Source: Asticcacaulis endophyticus
GTDB lineage: Bacteria; Pseudomonadota; Alphaproteobacteria; Caulobacterales; Caulobacteraceae
Reading direction: 5' to 3'
Assembly: GCF_014652575.1 (NCBI RefSeq)
Contig: NZ_BMZB01000001.1
Coordinates: forward strand, 1,619,928 to 1,683,927
Length of the DNA stretch: 64,000 nt
Of this stretch, positions 27,248 through 34,842 are shown piece after piece. The position numbers and the translations under genes were made by a program. The notes under the pieces were generated by a model, which did not search any database, had not been told where the DNA came from, and saw only the letters and a list, made by a program, of their open reading frames with translations. Position 1 is the stretch's first letter. The number at the start of each line of letters is the position of its first letter.

Positions 27248-27889
27248 TTATTTGTGCCGTTGCCTCAGAATGTCCAGCACGTTCTCCAGCGAGGTTTCGC
27301 GCGCCATCAACAATACCGACAGGTGATACAGCAGATCGGCGGCTTCGGCGTGCAGTTCATCAAGATCACCGCAGCGACCGGCCAGGGCGGTTTCCAGACC
27401 TTCTTCACCGACCTTTTGCGCGATCTTGGCGACACCCTTTTGCATCAGCCGGGCGGTGTAGGATTCCTCGACCGGGGCCTTGGCGCGCTCAGCCACGACG
27501 CTGGCCAACTGACCCATAAAGCCGATGCCAGGGGCGGTCTCATCGCCAAAGCATGAGGTCGTCTTGAAATGGCAGGTCGGGCCGACCGGACGGGCATAGA
27601 CCAGCAGCGCGTCTTCGTCACAGTCGGTCAGGATGCGGTCAAGGTTCAGGAAATCGCCGGAGGTTTCGCCCTTGCGCCAGCGCCCGCCTTTGGAGCGCGA
27701 AAAGAACGTCACCTGACCGTCCGTCAGGGTCTCGGTCAGGGCGGCTTTGTCCATATAGCCCAGCATAAGGACTTGCAGCGTATCGGCGTGTTGTATGATC
27801 GCGGGGATCAAGCCGTCGCCCTTGGTGAAATCGAGCGCGTCGATATCGGTGAGGGTGAGCGAGGTGTTCAGTTTGTGGTCTTTGGACAT
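27248..27889 (-). CDS. hisIE: Bifunctional phosphoribosyl-AMP cyclohydrolase / phosphoribosyl-ATP pyrophosphatase
   Basis: A 213-residue fusion catalysing steps 2 and 3 of histidine biosynthesis. The HisI domain (about 10-115) has FFSRSKGGRWRKGETSG, DCDEDALLV and GPTCHFKTTSCF, including the zinc cysteines. The HisE domain (about 125-213) has GVAKIAQKVGEEGLETALA and the helix LHAEAADLLYHLSVLL. The ATG at 27889 is the real start; the frame continues upstream to 27985 only because it runs through a palindromic repeat that reads MWWWGF. It is the last gene of the minus-strand his operon and converges with the cysteine-repeat protein gene. Confidence 0.93.
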   Translation of the reverse strand: MSKDHKLNTSLTLTDIDALDFTKGDGLIPAIIQHADTLQVLMLGYMDKAALTETLTDGQVTFFSRSKGGRWRKGETSGDFLNLDRILTDCDEDALLVYARPVGPTCHFKTTSCFGDETAPGIGFMGQLASVVAERAKAPVEESYTARLMQKGVAKIAQKVGEEGLETALAGRCGDLDELHAEAADLLYHLSVLLMARETSLENVLDILRQRHK

Positions 27890-27970
27890 AATGTGTCTTT
27901 TCCAGAGCAATGTGCCAAAAAGTGTATGCGGTTTTTGGCCGAAACACTGCGACAAAATAAAAGCTAAGAA

Positions 27971-28041
27971 CCCCCACCACCACATCTCAATCGCTGCGCG
28001 ATCTCGTGCGGTCCCCCTCCCCAGTAAAACTGGGGAGGTAT
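27971..28041. repeat. Intergenic palindromic repeat, family B
   Basis: The pattern is CCCCCACCACCAC, a variable hairpin (TCAATCGCTGCGCGATCTCG), GCGGTCCCC, then CTCCCCAGT AAAA CTGGGGAGGT. It lies between hisF and hisIE. The same frame occurs at 31967 and 33421. Confidence 0.75.
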
Positions 28042-28057
28042 GAAGGTATTGTCTTTC

Positions 28058-28825
28058 TTAAATCCGTACAGCAATCCCTGCGGCTTGCAGGTCGCGTTTC
28101 AGGTCGGGAATGTGAATAATCTTTTTGTGGAACACAGATGCCGCCAAAGCGCCCGACACATCACACTGATCGAACACATCAGTAAAATGTTCGACCGCAC
28201 CGGCCCCACCAGACGCTACCAGCGGAATATCGATCAGGTCGCGCACCAGACGCAACTGCTTTAGGTCATAGCCCTTGCGCACGCCGTCCTGATTCATGCA
28301 GTTGAGCACGATTTCACCGGCACCGCGCGTCTGGGCTTCGACCACCCAGTCGAGCGTGCGCCGGCCCGCCGCGCGGATTTTGTCAGGGTCACCACTATAC
28401 TGGTGAACGTAATAGTCGCCGTCCAACTCGCGGCTATCCACCCCCACGACCACGCACTGCGATCCGGCCATTTCAGCCAGTTCGTTGATCAGGTCGGGCC
28501 GCTCCAGCGCCGGGGAATTGATCGACACCTTGTCCGCGCCATTGTTCAGGCATTTGACAGCCTGTTCAGCCGAGCGGATACCGCCCGCCACACAGAACGG
28601 GATATCGAGCGCACGGGCAATGTCGCGTACCCAGTTATAATCGACTGTGCGACCTTCGGCTGAGGCGGTGATGTCGTACAGCACCAACTCATCGGCACCT
28701 TCGTCGCGGTAGCGCAGGGCCATATCCACGGCATCGCCCAGGACTTCGTGCCCGATGAACTGCACGCCCTTGACGACCTTGCCGTCCTTGACATCGAGAC
28801 AGGGGATGATGCGTCTGGCTAACAT
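28058..28825 (-). CDS. hisF: Imidazole glycerol phosphate synthase, cyclase subunit
   Basis: A 255-residue TIM barrel that, with HisH, turns PRFAR and ammonia into imidazole glycerol phosphate and AICAR. Catalytic Asp11 is in [15 protein letters not shown] and the second aspartate in [10 protein letters not shown] (near 130). Phosphate-binding loops are GGIRSAEQ and the C-terminal [11 protein letters not shown]. Length and motif order are normal. hisA ends six bases upstream, so the two are tightly coupled; a family B repeat follows. Confidence 0.96.
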   Translation of the reverse strand: MLARRIIPCLDVKDGKVVKGVQFIGHEVLGDAVDMALRYRDEGADELVLYDITASAEGRTVDYNWVRDIARALDIPFCVAGGIRSAEQAVKCLNNGADKVSINSPALERPDLINELAEMAGSQCVVVGVDSRELDGDYYVHQYSGDPDKIRAAGRRTLDWVVEAQTRGAGEIVLNCMNQDGVRKGYDLKQLRLVRDLIDIPLVASGGAGAVEHFTDVFDQCDVSGALAASVFHKKIIHIPDLKRDLQAAGIAVRI

Positions 28826-28831
28826 TGTGTT

Positions 28832-29563
28832 TTATCCCACATTGAGCGCCGCTTTCAAATCGATCAGACCCTCATAGATCGCCTTGCCCACAATCGCGCC
28901 GTGAACCCCCAGCGCCTTGAGGTCATAGAGGTCATCAATGGACTTCACCCCGCCGGAGGCCTGAATCTCAAGGTCCGGGCGTTTCTGACGCAAAGCGCGC
29001 ATCAGATCCATGTTCGGCCCCATCAACATGCCGTCGCGCGACACATCGGTGACCAGAATCCGTTGCGCCACACCCACTGGATAATAGTCCAGCACGTCCC
29101 ATAGCGATATGCCAGAGCCTTCGACCCAGCCGTGCAGGGCGGCGTCAAAGTCACCATCTTTGGTGGGCAAAACGTCCAGCGCCAATGTAATGCGGTCCTT
29201 GCCGAACTCAGCCAGCCAGCCTCGCACCTCTTCCGGGTTTTTAACCGCGGCTGATCCGACCACGACGGCGGAGACTCCGGCATCGAGCAAGGTGGCCACA
29301 TGCTCGCGCGAGCGCACGCCGCCGCCGGTCTGAATCTTGGCTTTTGAGGCCTTGGCTAGCCGTCCGATCAGTTCGTGCTGCTGCGGCGATCCGGCCTTAG
29401 CGCCATCAAGGTCAACGATATGCACCCACTGGGCATTCTCGTCGTTGAAGAGGCCAAGGCGCTTAAACGGGTCGGGATCGTACAGGGTCACCTGATCGAA
29501 CTTGCCTTGCGCCAGACGGACACAGGCACCATTGATCAGGTCGATAGCGGGGTAGAGGATCAT
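28832..29563 (-). CDS. hisA: ProFAR isomerase (1-(5-phosphoribosyl)-5-[(5-phosphoribosylamino)methylideneamino]imidazole-4-carboxamide isomerase)
   Basis: A 243-residue TIM barrel performing the Amadori rearrangement of ProFAR to PRFAR. The catalytic Asp is in LYPAIDLINGACVRLAQG, the second in ITLALDVLPTKDG. Phosphate loops are seen in QTGGGVRSREHV and QASGGVKSIDDL. VTDVSRDGMLMGPNM is the usual loop. The gene lies between hisH and hisF; two back-to-back family A repeat units separate it from hisH. Confidence 0.95.
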   Translation of the reverse strand: MILYPAIDLINGACVRLAQGKFDQVTLYDPDPFKRLGLFNDENAQWVHIVDLDGAKAGSPQQHELIGRLAKASKAKIQTGGGVRSREHVATLLDAGVSAVVVGSAAVKNPEEVRGWLAEFGKDRITLALDVLPTKDGDFDAALHGWVEGSGISLWDVLDYYPVGVAQRILVTDVSRDGMLMGPNMDLMRALRQKRPDLEIQASGGVKSIDDLYDLKALGVHGAIVGKAIYEGLIDLKAALNVG

Positions 29564-29581
29564 ATCAATTCTGTCTCATAA

Positions 29582-29736
29582 GAACTCCCCCTGTTGCAGG
29601 GGGAGCTGGCTTTAAGCGCGAGCTTAAGGCCAGAGGGGGTAATCAGGCGGCGGGGTTTTACCCCCTCTTGACCTCGATGCGAACATCAAGGTCAAGCTCC
29701 CCCTGCACCGCGCGGGCGGCCCCGCAGGGGGAGTTC
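29582..29736. repeat. Two back-to-back family A palindromic repeat units between hisH and hisA
   Basis: Unit 1 (29582-29642) runs GAACTCCCCCTG...AGGGGGAGCT, a hairpin GGC(C)TTAAGC..GCTTAAGGCC, AGAGGGGGTAA. Unit 2 (29658-29736) is the inverse: TTACCCCCTCT, hairpin TTGACCT..AGGTCAA, AGCTCCCCCTGCACCGCGCG, GGGGGAGTTC. The frames agree; the inner hairpins differ. Confidence 0.8.
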
Positions 29737-29742
29737 TTAAGG

Positions 29743-30351
29743 TCATAGCTTCAGAAAATTCTCTAAAATCTTGGAACCGGTGGCCGAAGACCGTTCCGGG
29801 TGGAACTGGCAGCCCCAGACGTTACCCTTGCGCACCATCGCCGCAAACGGCGCGCCATAGGTCGATTGGGTCAGGGTATAGTCATTGACCGGGCACACAA
29901 AACTATGGACGAAATAGGCATAATCGCCCTCGGTAACGCCGTCATTAAGCGGATCGCTTTTCAACGGCTCCAGCGTGTTCCAGCCCATGTGCGGCACGAC
30001 ATAGCCATCGGGGACGACCATTTTGGTGACCTTGCCCGGAATGAGCCCCAGACATTCGACATCACCTTCGTCGGACGTCTCAAACAGCAATTGCTGGCCC
30101 AAGCAGACTCCCAATAGTGGGCGCTCAAAGCCGCGCAAAACCTCAACCAGCCCAAGTGCGCGCGCCTGAGACATGGCAAAACCGGCAGCCCCGACACCGG
30201 GCAGGACCAGCTTAGGCGCGGCGGCGATCTCAGCCGCATCAGATGACAGTACGGCGTCCGCTCCTAGCCGCTCCAGCGCAAACAGGACGGACGCCGTGTT
30301 CGCGCAACCTAACTCAACGACAACAATTTTATTGGCACTATTGCCCGTCAT
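29743..30351 (-). CDS. hisH: Imidazole glycerol phosphate synthase, glutaminase subunit
   Basis: A 202-residue class I glutamine amidotransferase that supplies ammonia to HisF. The nucleophile is the cysteine in LLGVCLGQQLLFE (near 84), and the His-Glu pair is in GCQFHPERS near the C-terminus. Oxyanion and tunnel motifs (VLPGVGAAGFAM, PHMGWNTLE) are present. It is co-directional with its neighbours; a 28-bp family C repeat lies between it and the upstream fusion gene. Confidence 0.95.
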   Translation of the reverse strand: MTGNSANKIVVVELGCANTASVLFALERLGADAVLSSDAAEIAAAPKLVLPGVGAAGFAMSQARALGLVEVLRGFERPLLGVCLGQQLLFETSDEGDVECLGLIPGKVTKMVVPDGYVVPHMGWNTLEPLKSDPLNDGVTEGDYAYFVHSFVCPVNDYTLTQSTYGAPFAAMVRKGNVWGCQFHPERSSATGSKILENFLKL

Positions 30352-30397
30352 ATCTACGTCCTAAACTAATGGGTGCAGGGTCTGTGACCTTGCTTAT

Positions 30398-30425
30398 TTG
30401 CGCTAACGCTTCGCTCCTTGAGCGC
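30398..30425. repeat. Short dispersed repeat, family C copy 2
   Basis: TTGCGCTAACGCT followed by TCGCTCCTTGAGCGC. It matches 10368-10395 in inverse orientation at 26 of 28 positions and lies directly after the hisC'B stop. Confidence 0.55.
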
Positions 30426-30427
30426 GG

Positions 30428-31927
30428 TCATGCGAGCATGCCTTTCGTTGACGGCAGACTGTCGCCCTCAATGCGCGTGGCCTGGCGCAGGGCGCGGCCC
30501 AACGCCTTGAAGCAGGCCTCAGTCTTATGGTGATCATTGCCGCCGGAAACCTCGACATGGATCGAGGCCCCAAGCGTTTCCGACAAAGACCGGAACGCAT
30601 GGGCCGTCATTTCGGTCTGATAATCACCGATGTGGGTGGCCTCGAACTCGCCCTTAAAGACACAGAACGGACGCCCGCCCAGATCGACGCTGACCTTGGC
30701 TTCGGTCTCATCCATCGGCAGAACAAAGCCAAAGCGCGCCATGCCGATGCGGTCGCCCAGCGCCTGTTTCAACGCCGCACCGACCGCCAACATAGTGTCT
30801 TCGACCGTGTGGTGGGCGTCGATATGCAGATCGCCTTCGCAGGCGACCTGAAGCGAAAACCCGCCGTGGGAGGCGACCTGATCCAGCATGTGATCGAAGA
30901 AACCCACGCCGGTGGATATGCTGATCGGCTTGGGGTTATCGAGGTCGACCATGACCGAAATGCGGGTTTCCTTGGTGTCGCGCAAAAATTCGCCTTTGCG
31001 CGTCGGTTTGGCGTCGGAGGTCACGCCCAGCGCCGTCAGAATCCGGTCATTGAACGCTGCGTCACCCATCGGCAGCAACAGCCCGTCATAGGCGTTACGC
31101 GCACTGATGCCAAAGCGTTTCAGCGCGGTCTGGGTGCGGATCAGATCCATCGGTTTTAAGTGAATGAACGGCCCATCGTTCAATTCAAACTGGGCCAAAG
31201 CCTTACTCTCTGCCAGTTTGTGGCGCAGGCGCGATTGTTCCGACCGCACCAGAGCAATACGGGCTTCGACATTGATCTGCCGCGACGGCGACAGCACCAG
31301 TTCGGCGGCCTTAAGCGAGGGCGTCGGCAGCGGATAGGGCTCACAGTACCGCGTCAAGCCGGCCAGGGTCTTAGCCCCGGCGATCAGGGCGCCGACCCGC
31401 GCCCCGCCGATACCGTAAAGGTAAGACAGGCTTTTGAAGACGATGACATTGGTCTCCGTCCGCGTCAGTTCGGTCAGACTCTGGGCATCGACCGCATCGA
31501 AATAGCTCTCATCGACCACCAACAGCGTCGGGAAAATATCAACCGCCAGCGCCCGTGCGGCCTCAGCGCTCCACGCCTTGCCATCGGGCAAACGCGGGTT
31601 GTCGATCAGGTAAAGCCCCGCACTTTTGGCCCCCAGCGCATTGGACGGCGGCGACTTGATCTGAAGCCCATACACATTGCACAGGCTTTCCAGATAATAG
31701 GATTTTTCGCTTAAGCCCGTGTCGGCCAGGATGGTTTCATGGCCATGCAGCCGTAAGCGCCGCAGCAGGATTTCCATGGCATGCGACGCGCCGCGCGTCA
31801 CCAAAAGCTGATAGGGCTCAACGCCATAAAGCTCGGCCATGCGTTCGCGCAAGGGCTCCAGCGACGGCGGGGAGCCTTCGAGACCGGACGTGGCGGCGGT
31901 CAGGGATGAAAACGGTGACGCGAACAT
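30428..31927 (-). CDS. hisB: HisB imidazoleglycerol-phosphate dehydratase with fused, degenerate HisC-like aminotransferase domain
   Basis: A 499-residue two-domain protein. Residues 310-499 are a complete IGP dehydratase (step 6), with metal motifs GFFDHMLDQVASHGG, DAHHTVEDTM and NDHHKTEACFKALGRALRQA. Residues 1-300 resemble a fold-type I aminotransferase close to HisC: TRGASHAMEILLRR (45-58), IDNPRLPDG (108-116), VVDESYFD (137-144), SLSYLYGIGGARVG (166-179). The catalytic Lys of the usual SLSKAFGLAG motif is Tyr169, and the Asn before PTG is Leu113, while Asp139, Tyr142 and Arg177 remain. The N-terminal domain is therefore probably not a working transaminase. It starts at ATG 31927, two repeats downstream of hisD. 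Gene symbol given for the intact half. Confidence 0.9.
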   Translation of the reverse strand: MFASPFSSLTAATSGLEGSPPSLEPLRERMAELYGVEPYQLLVTRGASHAMEILLRRLRLHGHETILADTGLSEKSYYLESLCNVYGLQIKSPPSNALGAKSAGLYLIDNPRLPDGKAWSAEAARALAVDIFPTLLVVDESYFDAVDAQSLTELTRTETNVIVFKSLSYLYGIGGARVGALIAGAKTLAGLTRYCEPYPLPTPSLKAAELVLSPSRQINVEARIALVRSEQSRLRHKLAESKALAQFELNDGPFIHLKPMDLIRTQTALKRFGISARNAYDGLLLPMGDAAFNDRILTALGVTSDAKPTRKGEFLRDTKETRISVMVDLDNPKPISISTGVGFFDHMLDQVASHGGFSLQVACEGDLHIDAHHTVEDTMLAVGAALKQALGDRIGMARFGFVLPMDETEAKVSVDLGGRPFCVFKGEFEATHIGDYQTEMTAHAFRSLSETLGASIHVEVSGGNDHHKTEACFKALGRALRQATRIEGDSLPSTKGMLA

Positions 31928-31966
31928 AGATCAGTTTTCCTTTACTTGGAGGCGTCCATTTAAGGG

Positions 31967-32085
31967 CCCCCACCACCACGCGGTTGCCCGCGCGGTCCCC
32001 CTCCCCAGTAAACTGGGGAGGTATATTTTTATACTCCCCCGGCGTGCCGGGGGAGGTGGATGACCGCAGGTCAGACGGAGGGGGG
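31967..32085. repeat. Pair of palindromic repeats (family B) between hisD and hisC'B
   Basis: The first unit is 31967-32023: CCACCACCAC, GCGGTTGCCCGCGC, GTCCCC, CTCCCCAGT AAA CTGGGGAGGT. The second, 32033-32085, is inverted: CTCCCCCGGCGTGCCGGGGGAGG, a TGGATGACCGCAGGTCA hairpin, GACGGAGGGGG. The intervening sequence is AT-rich. Confidence 0.8.
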
Positions 32086-32096
32086 CTTTAAGCACC

Positions 32097-33395
32097 TTAA
32101 ACCTCCAGCCTGAAATCCGCTGCCAGCGCATGGGCTTCGAGCCCTTCTAAACGGGCGAGGCGGGCGGCAGCGGGCGCAATGGCGGCGGCACCGGCCTTGG
32201 TGGCGCGTTGCACCACAAAACTGGTCAGGTACGAGCGCACGGTGATGCCGTCATAGGCCTTGGCCGCGCCATCGGTCGGCAGGACGTGGCTGGGGCCTGC
32301 TGCATAGTCACCAAAGGTTTCAGCGGCATAGGTGCCCGCAAAAATGGTCCCCGCAGCAGTTAGGTTCGGGATAATCGTGTCAACATCTGCGACCTGAATG
32401 GCGAGGTGTTCGGGGCCGTAAAGGTTGGACACTTCCGCCGCCGCCGCAAGATCATCGACGATAAACAGGCGGGCCTGTTCCAGCGAGGCGCGAGCAATGG
32501 TTTCACGCGGCAAACGTGATACTTGGGCTTCGACCTCAGCCGCAATGGCGGCGGCAATATCGGCATCAAGCGACACCAGCACAACTTGCGCGTCGGAATC
32601 ATGCTCGGCCTGACTGAGCAGGTCGGCGGCGACCAGCTTCACATTGGCGGTTTTATCGGCAATGACCAGCAGTTCCGAAGGCCCGGCGGGCATGTCGATG
32701 GCGATGCCGGAGACGCGCTCGGTCGCCTGACGCTTGGCTTCGGTCACGTACTTGTTGCCCGGCCCGAACAGCTTATCAGCGGCAGGCACGCCCTCAAGCG
32801 CGCCGGTCGCAAGGGCCGCAATGCCGTGCGCGCCACCGACGCTCCACAGGCTATCAAGCCCGGAAGCCGCGGCAGTGGCGATCATCATCGGGTGCAGGGA
32901 GCCATCCTTGGCGGGCGGGGTGATGGCCACGCGGTTAGGCACTTTGGCCACCAAAGCGGGCACGGCGGTCATGATCAGGGTCGAAAACAGCGGCGCTAGC
33001 CCGCCCGGAATATAGAGCCCGGCGGTGGTGATGGGGCGATACACCCGTTGCAGGCTCAGGCCCGGCTTGGGGGCGATGATAGGGCCGTCGCTCGGCAGTT
33101 CGGCGCCCTGAAAGGCGCGCACGTTTTCGACGGCAAGCTCCATGGCCGCAAGGTCTTCGCGGGAAAGGGCGGCGCGGGCGGCATCAACCGTGGCGGCGGT
33201 CAGGTCGATCCGCTTAGGGGCATGGCCATCCAGCTTGACGGCCCAGTCGCTGACGGCCGCAAACCCACGCGCTTCGACATCATCAAAAATCGTGCGCACG
33301 GTGTCCAGCACGCGCGTATCACGCCGGTTGGCGGGGCGGGCGAGGGCGGCCTTGCGCTCAGCCGCGTTCAGATTTTTCCAGACAAAGGTTTTCAT
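32097..33395 (-). CDS. hisD: Histidinol dehydrogenase
   Basis: A 432-residue zinc enzyme that oxidises histidinol to histidine in two NAD-dependent steps. The family segment PAGPSELLVIADKTANVKLV is followed by DLLSQAEHDSDAQ, which carries the zinc/base residues, and YGPEHLAIQ gives the catalytic Glu-His pair; further ligands lie near the C-terminus (GPSHVLPT). The ATG at 33395 is the true start with AGGTAAAACG upstream. The frame extends to 33434 only because of a family B repeat reading MWWWGFWL. hisG lies upstream across another repeat pair. Confidence 0.95.
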   Translation of the reverse strand: MKTFVWKNLNAAERKAALARPANRRDTRVLDTVRTIFDDVEARGFAAVSDWAVKLDGHAPKRIDLTAATVDAARAALSREDLAAMELAVENVRAFQGAELPSDGPIIAPKPGLSLQRVYRPITTAGLYIPGGLAPLFSTLIMTAVPALVAKVPNRVAITPPAKDGSLHPMMIATAAASGLDSLWSVGGAHGIAALATGALEGVPAADKLFGPGNKYVTEAKRQATERVSGIAIDMPAGPSELLVIADKTANVKLVAADLLSQAEHDSDAQVVLVSLDADIAAAIAAEVEAQVSRLPRETIARASLEQARLFIVDDLAAAAEVSNLYGPEHLAIQVADVDTIIPNLTAAGTIFAGTYAAETFGDYAAGPSHVLPTDGAAKAYDGITVRSYLTSFVVQRATKAGAAAIAPAAARLARLEGLEAHALAADFRLEV

Positions 33396-33420
33396 CGTTT
33401 TACCTAAAGAAAGCCAGAAA

Positions 33421-33560
33421 CCCCACCACCACATTTCGCCGCTTCGCGTCTCGTGCGGTCCCCCTCCCCAGTAAACTGGGGAGGTACAAGATGATGTCTT
33501 ATACCTCCCTGACGTGTCGGGGAGGGGGACCGAAGCGCTCTTGCGCTTTGGTGGTGGGGT
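33421..33560. repeat. Pair of palindromic repeats (family B) between hisG and hisD
   Basis: Unit 1 (33421-33486) has CCCCACCACCAC, a TTCGCCGCTTCGCGTCTCG hairpin, GCGGTCCCC, CTCCCCAGT AAA CTGGGGAGGT. Unit 2 (33501-33560) is the inverse: ATACCTCCCTGACGTGTCGG, GGAGGGGGACCG, AAGCGCTCTTGCGCTT, TGGTGGTGGGGT. The two hairpins differ. Confidence 0.8.
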
Positions 33561-33572
33561 GTCTTGCTCAAA

Positions 33573-34454
33573 TTACTTCATCATTTTCTCGATCGGCAGG
33601 ACCAGTATCGCAGACGCCCCCGCAGTTTTCAGCTTATCCAGCGTGTCCCAGAACACATTTTCCTGACAGACCGCATGGACGGCGACCGTGTCTTCGCGGC
33701 CGGCCAACTGCATGATCGTCGGCGCATCGGCACCGGGGATCAGTTCGATGATCTCACTCAGATGCTCACGCGGCGCATTCATCATGACGTACTTGGCGCC
33801 AGTCGAAGCCGTCACACCATCGAAACGGCGCAGCAGCATGTCGTAGGTGTGGGCCAGTTCAGGGGCCGGAGCATGGGGGGCCTTGACCAGTACGGCTTCG
33901 GATTTCAGCACCAGATCGGTCGCCTTCATACCATTGGCTTCTAAGGTGGCACCTGTGGAGACCAGATCGCAAATGGCGTGGGCGATCTTCATGCGGGGGG
34001 CCACTTCGACGGCACCGCGCATTTCAACAATCTCGGCTGTGATGCCGTGGGTTTTGAGCCACGCCCCCAGCACATTGGGATAGGATGTGGCGATGCGCTT
34101 GCCATCCAGCCACTGCGGGCCGGTATAGTCGGCCTCATTCGGTACGGCGACTTTAAGCGTACACGACCCAAAGCCCAGGCGCTGCACGATCATGGCTTCA
34201 AGGTCGGCGTCGGGGAAGTGCTCGGCCAGAACATTGTAGCCGACGATGCCCAGTTCCGCCACGCCATCGGCCACAAAGGTCGGGATATCGTCGTCACGGA
34301 CGCGCAACAGATCGATCGGCTGGTTCTCGATCCGGTAAAGCAACTCATTGGCGCCCTTCATGACGCGCAGGCCAGCACCGGAAATCAGCTCCAGCGAACG
34401 GTCAGCCAGACGGCCGGACTTTTGGACGGCAATGCGAAGGCGGGGTTCAGACAT
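33573..34454 (-). CDS. hisG: ATP phosphoribosyltransferase, long form
   Basis: A 293-residue enzyme for the first committed step: ATP plus PRPP gives phosphoribosyl-ATP. The length and the extra C-terminal ACT-like domain (about 220-293) identify the long, allosteric HisG, which is inhibited by histidine and does not need HisZ; no hisZ is present nearby. Markers are RIAVQKSGRLADRSLELI, a Phe-rich VGYNVLAEHF segment, and the PRPP loop AICDLVSTGATLEANGMK. It starts six bases after the stop of the TrpR-like regulator gene. Confidence 0.94.
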   Translation of the reverse strand: MSEPRLRIAVQKSGRLADRSLELISGAGLRVMKGANELLYRIENQPIDLLRVRDDDIPTFVADGVAELGIVGYNVLAEHFPDADLEAMIVQRLGFGSCTLKVAVPNEADYTGPQWLDGKRIATSYPNVLGAWLKTHGITAEIVEMRGAVEVAPRMKIAHAICDLVSTGATLEANGMKATDLVLKSEAVLVKAPHAPAPELAHTYDMLLRRFDGVTASTGAKYVMMNAPREHLSEIIELIPGADAPTIMQLAGREDTVAVHAVCQENVFWDTLDKLKTAGASAILVLPIEKMMK

Positions 34455-34460
34455 TAGGCT

Positions 34461-34754
34461 CTACTCTTTATCGGCTTTGAGGCGGTCCAGCACACGCCGG
34501 TAACCTTGATGAGGCATGTCGCGCAGGAAACGCGCCACGCGGGTAACAGTGGTGGTCGACGCTCCGGTCTTTTCGGAGATTTCGCGGTATGACGACTGCC
34601 CTTCGTCGAGCAGACGCGCGACCTTGAACCGCTCGGCAAAGGCGCGCAGTTCCGACGGCGTACACAGGTCGTCTAGGAACGCCTTCACCTCAGCTTCGGT
34701 CTGAAGGCTTAAGATCGCGCGGACGAGAATGTCATCATCGGAGGGGGCGGGCAT
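34461..34754 (-). CDS. YerC/YecD family TrpR-like regulator, first gene of the his operon
   Basis: A 97-residue DNA-binding protein of the Trp repressor superfamily, YerC/YecD type. LRAFAERFKVARLLDEGQS is the core helix and YREISEKTGASTTTVTRVAR the helix-turn-helix (about residues 56-75). By operon position it is the likely his repressor; histidine or another pathway metabolite is the natural corepressor to suspect, but that is inferred. A perfect inverted repeat sits just before its start codon (34757-34794). No clear Shine-Dalgarno is visible, so translation might be leaderless. Confidence 0.88.
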   Translation of the reverse strand: MPAPSDDDILVRAILSLQTEAEVKAFLDDLCTPSELRAFAERFKVARLLDEGQSSYREISEKTGASTTTVTRVARFLRDMPHQGYRRVLDRLKADKE

Positions 34755-34756
34755 GT

Positions 34757-34794
34757 CTGTATCAGCGTGTTAATGTGTTATCGTGCTGATACAG
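34757..34794. promoter_or_regulatory. Perfect inverted repeat before the his operon, candidate operator
   Basis: Arms CTGTATCAGC (34757-34766) and GCTGATACAG (34785-34794) are perfect complements with an 18-bp AT-rich centre (includes TTAA and TAACAC). The distance between dyad centres (about 28 bp) suits tandem binding of a small dimer. Position, only two bases from the first start codon of the operon, suggests that binding blocks transcription. Confidence 0.6.
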
Positions 34795-34842
34795 AAGGCT
34801 TGCACGGAATGCAAGGGGAATTGTGGGAGTTTTTCCGAGTGG

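Noticed and set aside
27890-27985. N-terminal extension of HisIE starting MWWWGF
   Set aside because: This part is encoded by a palindromic repeat; the same MWWWGF occurs before HisD. The internal ATG fits the family.
33396-33434. N-terminal extension of HisD starting MWWWGFWL
   Set aside because: Also encoded by a repeat; the ATG at 33395 has a ribosome-binding site and normal family start.
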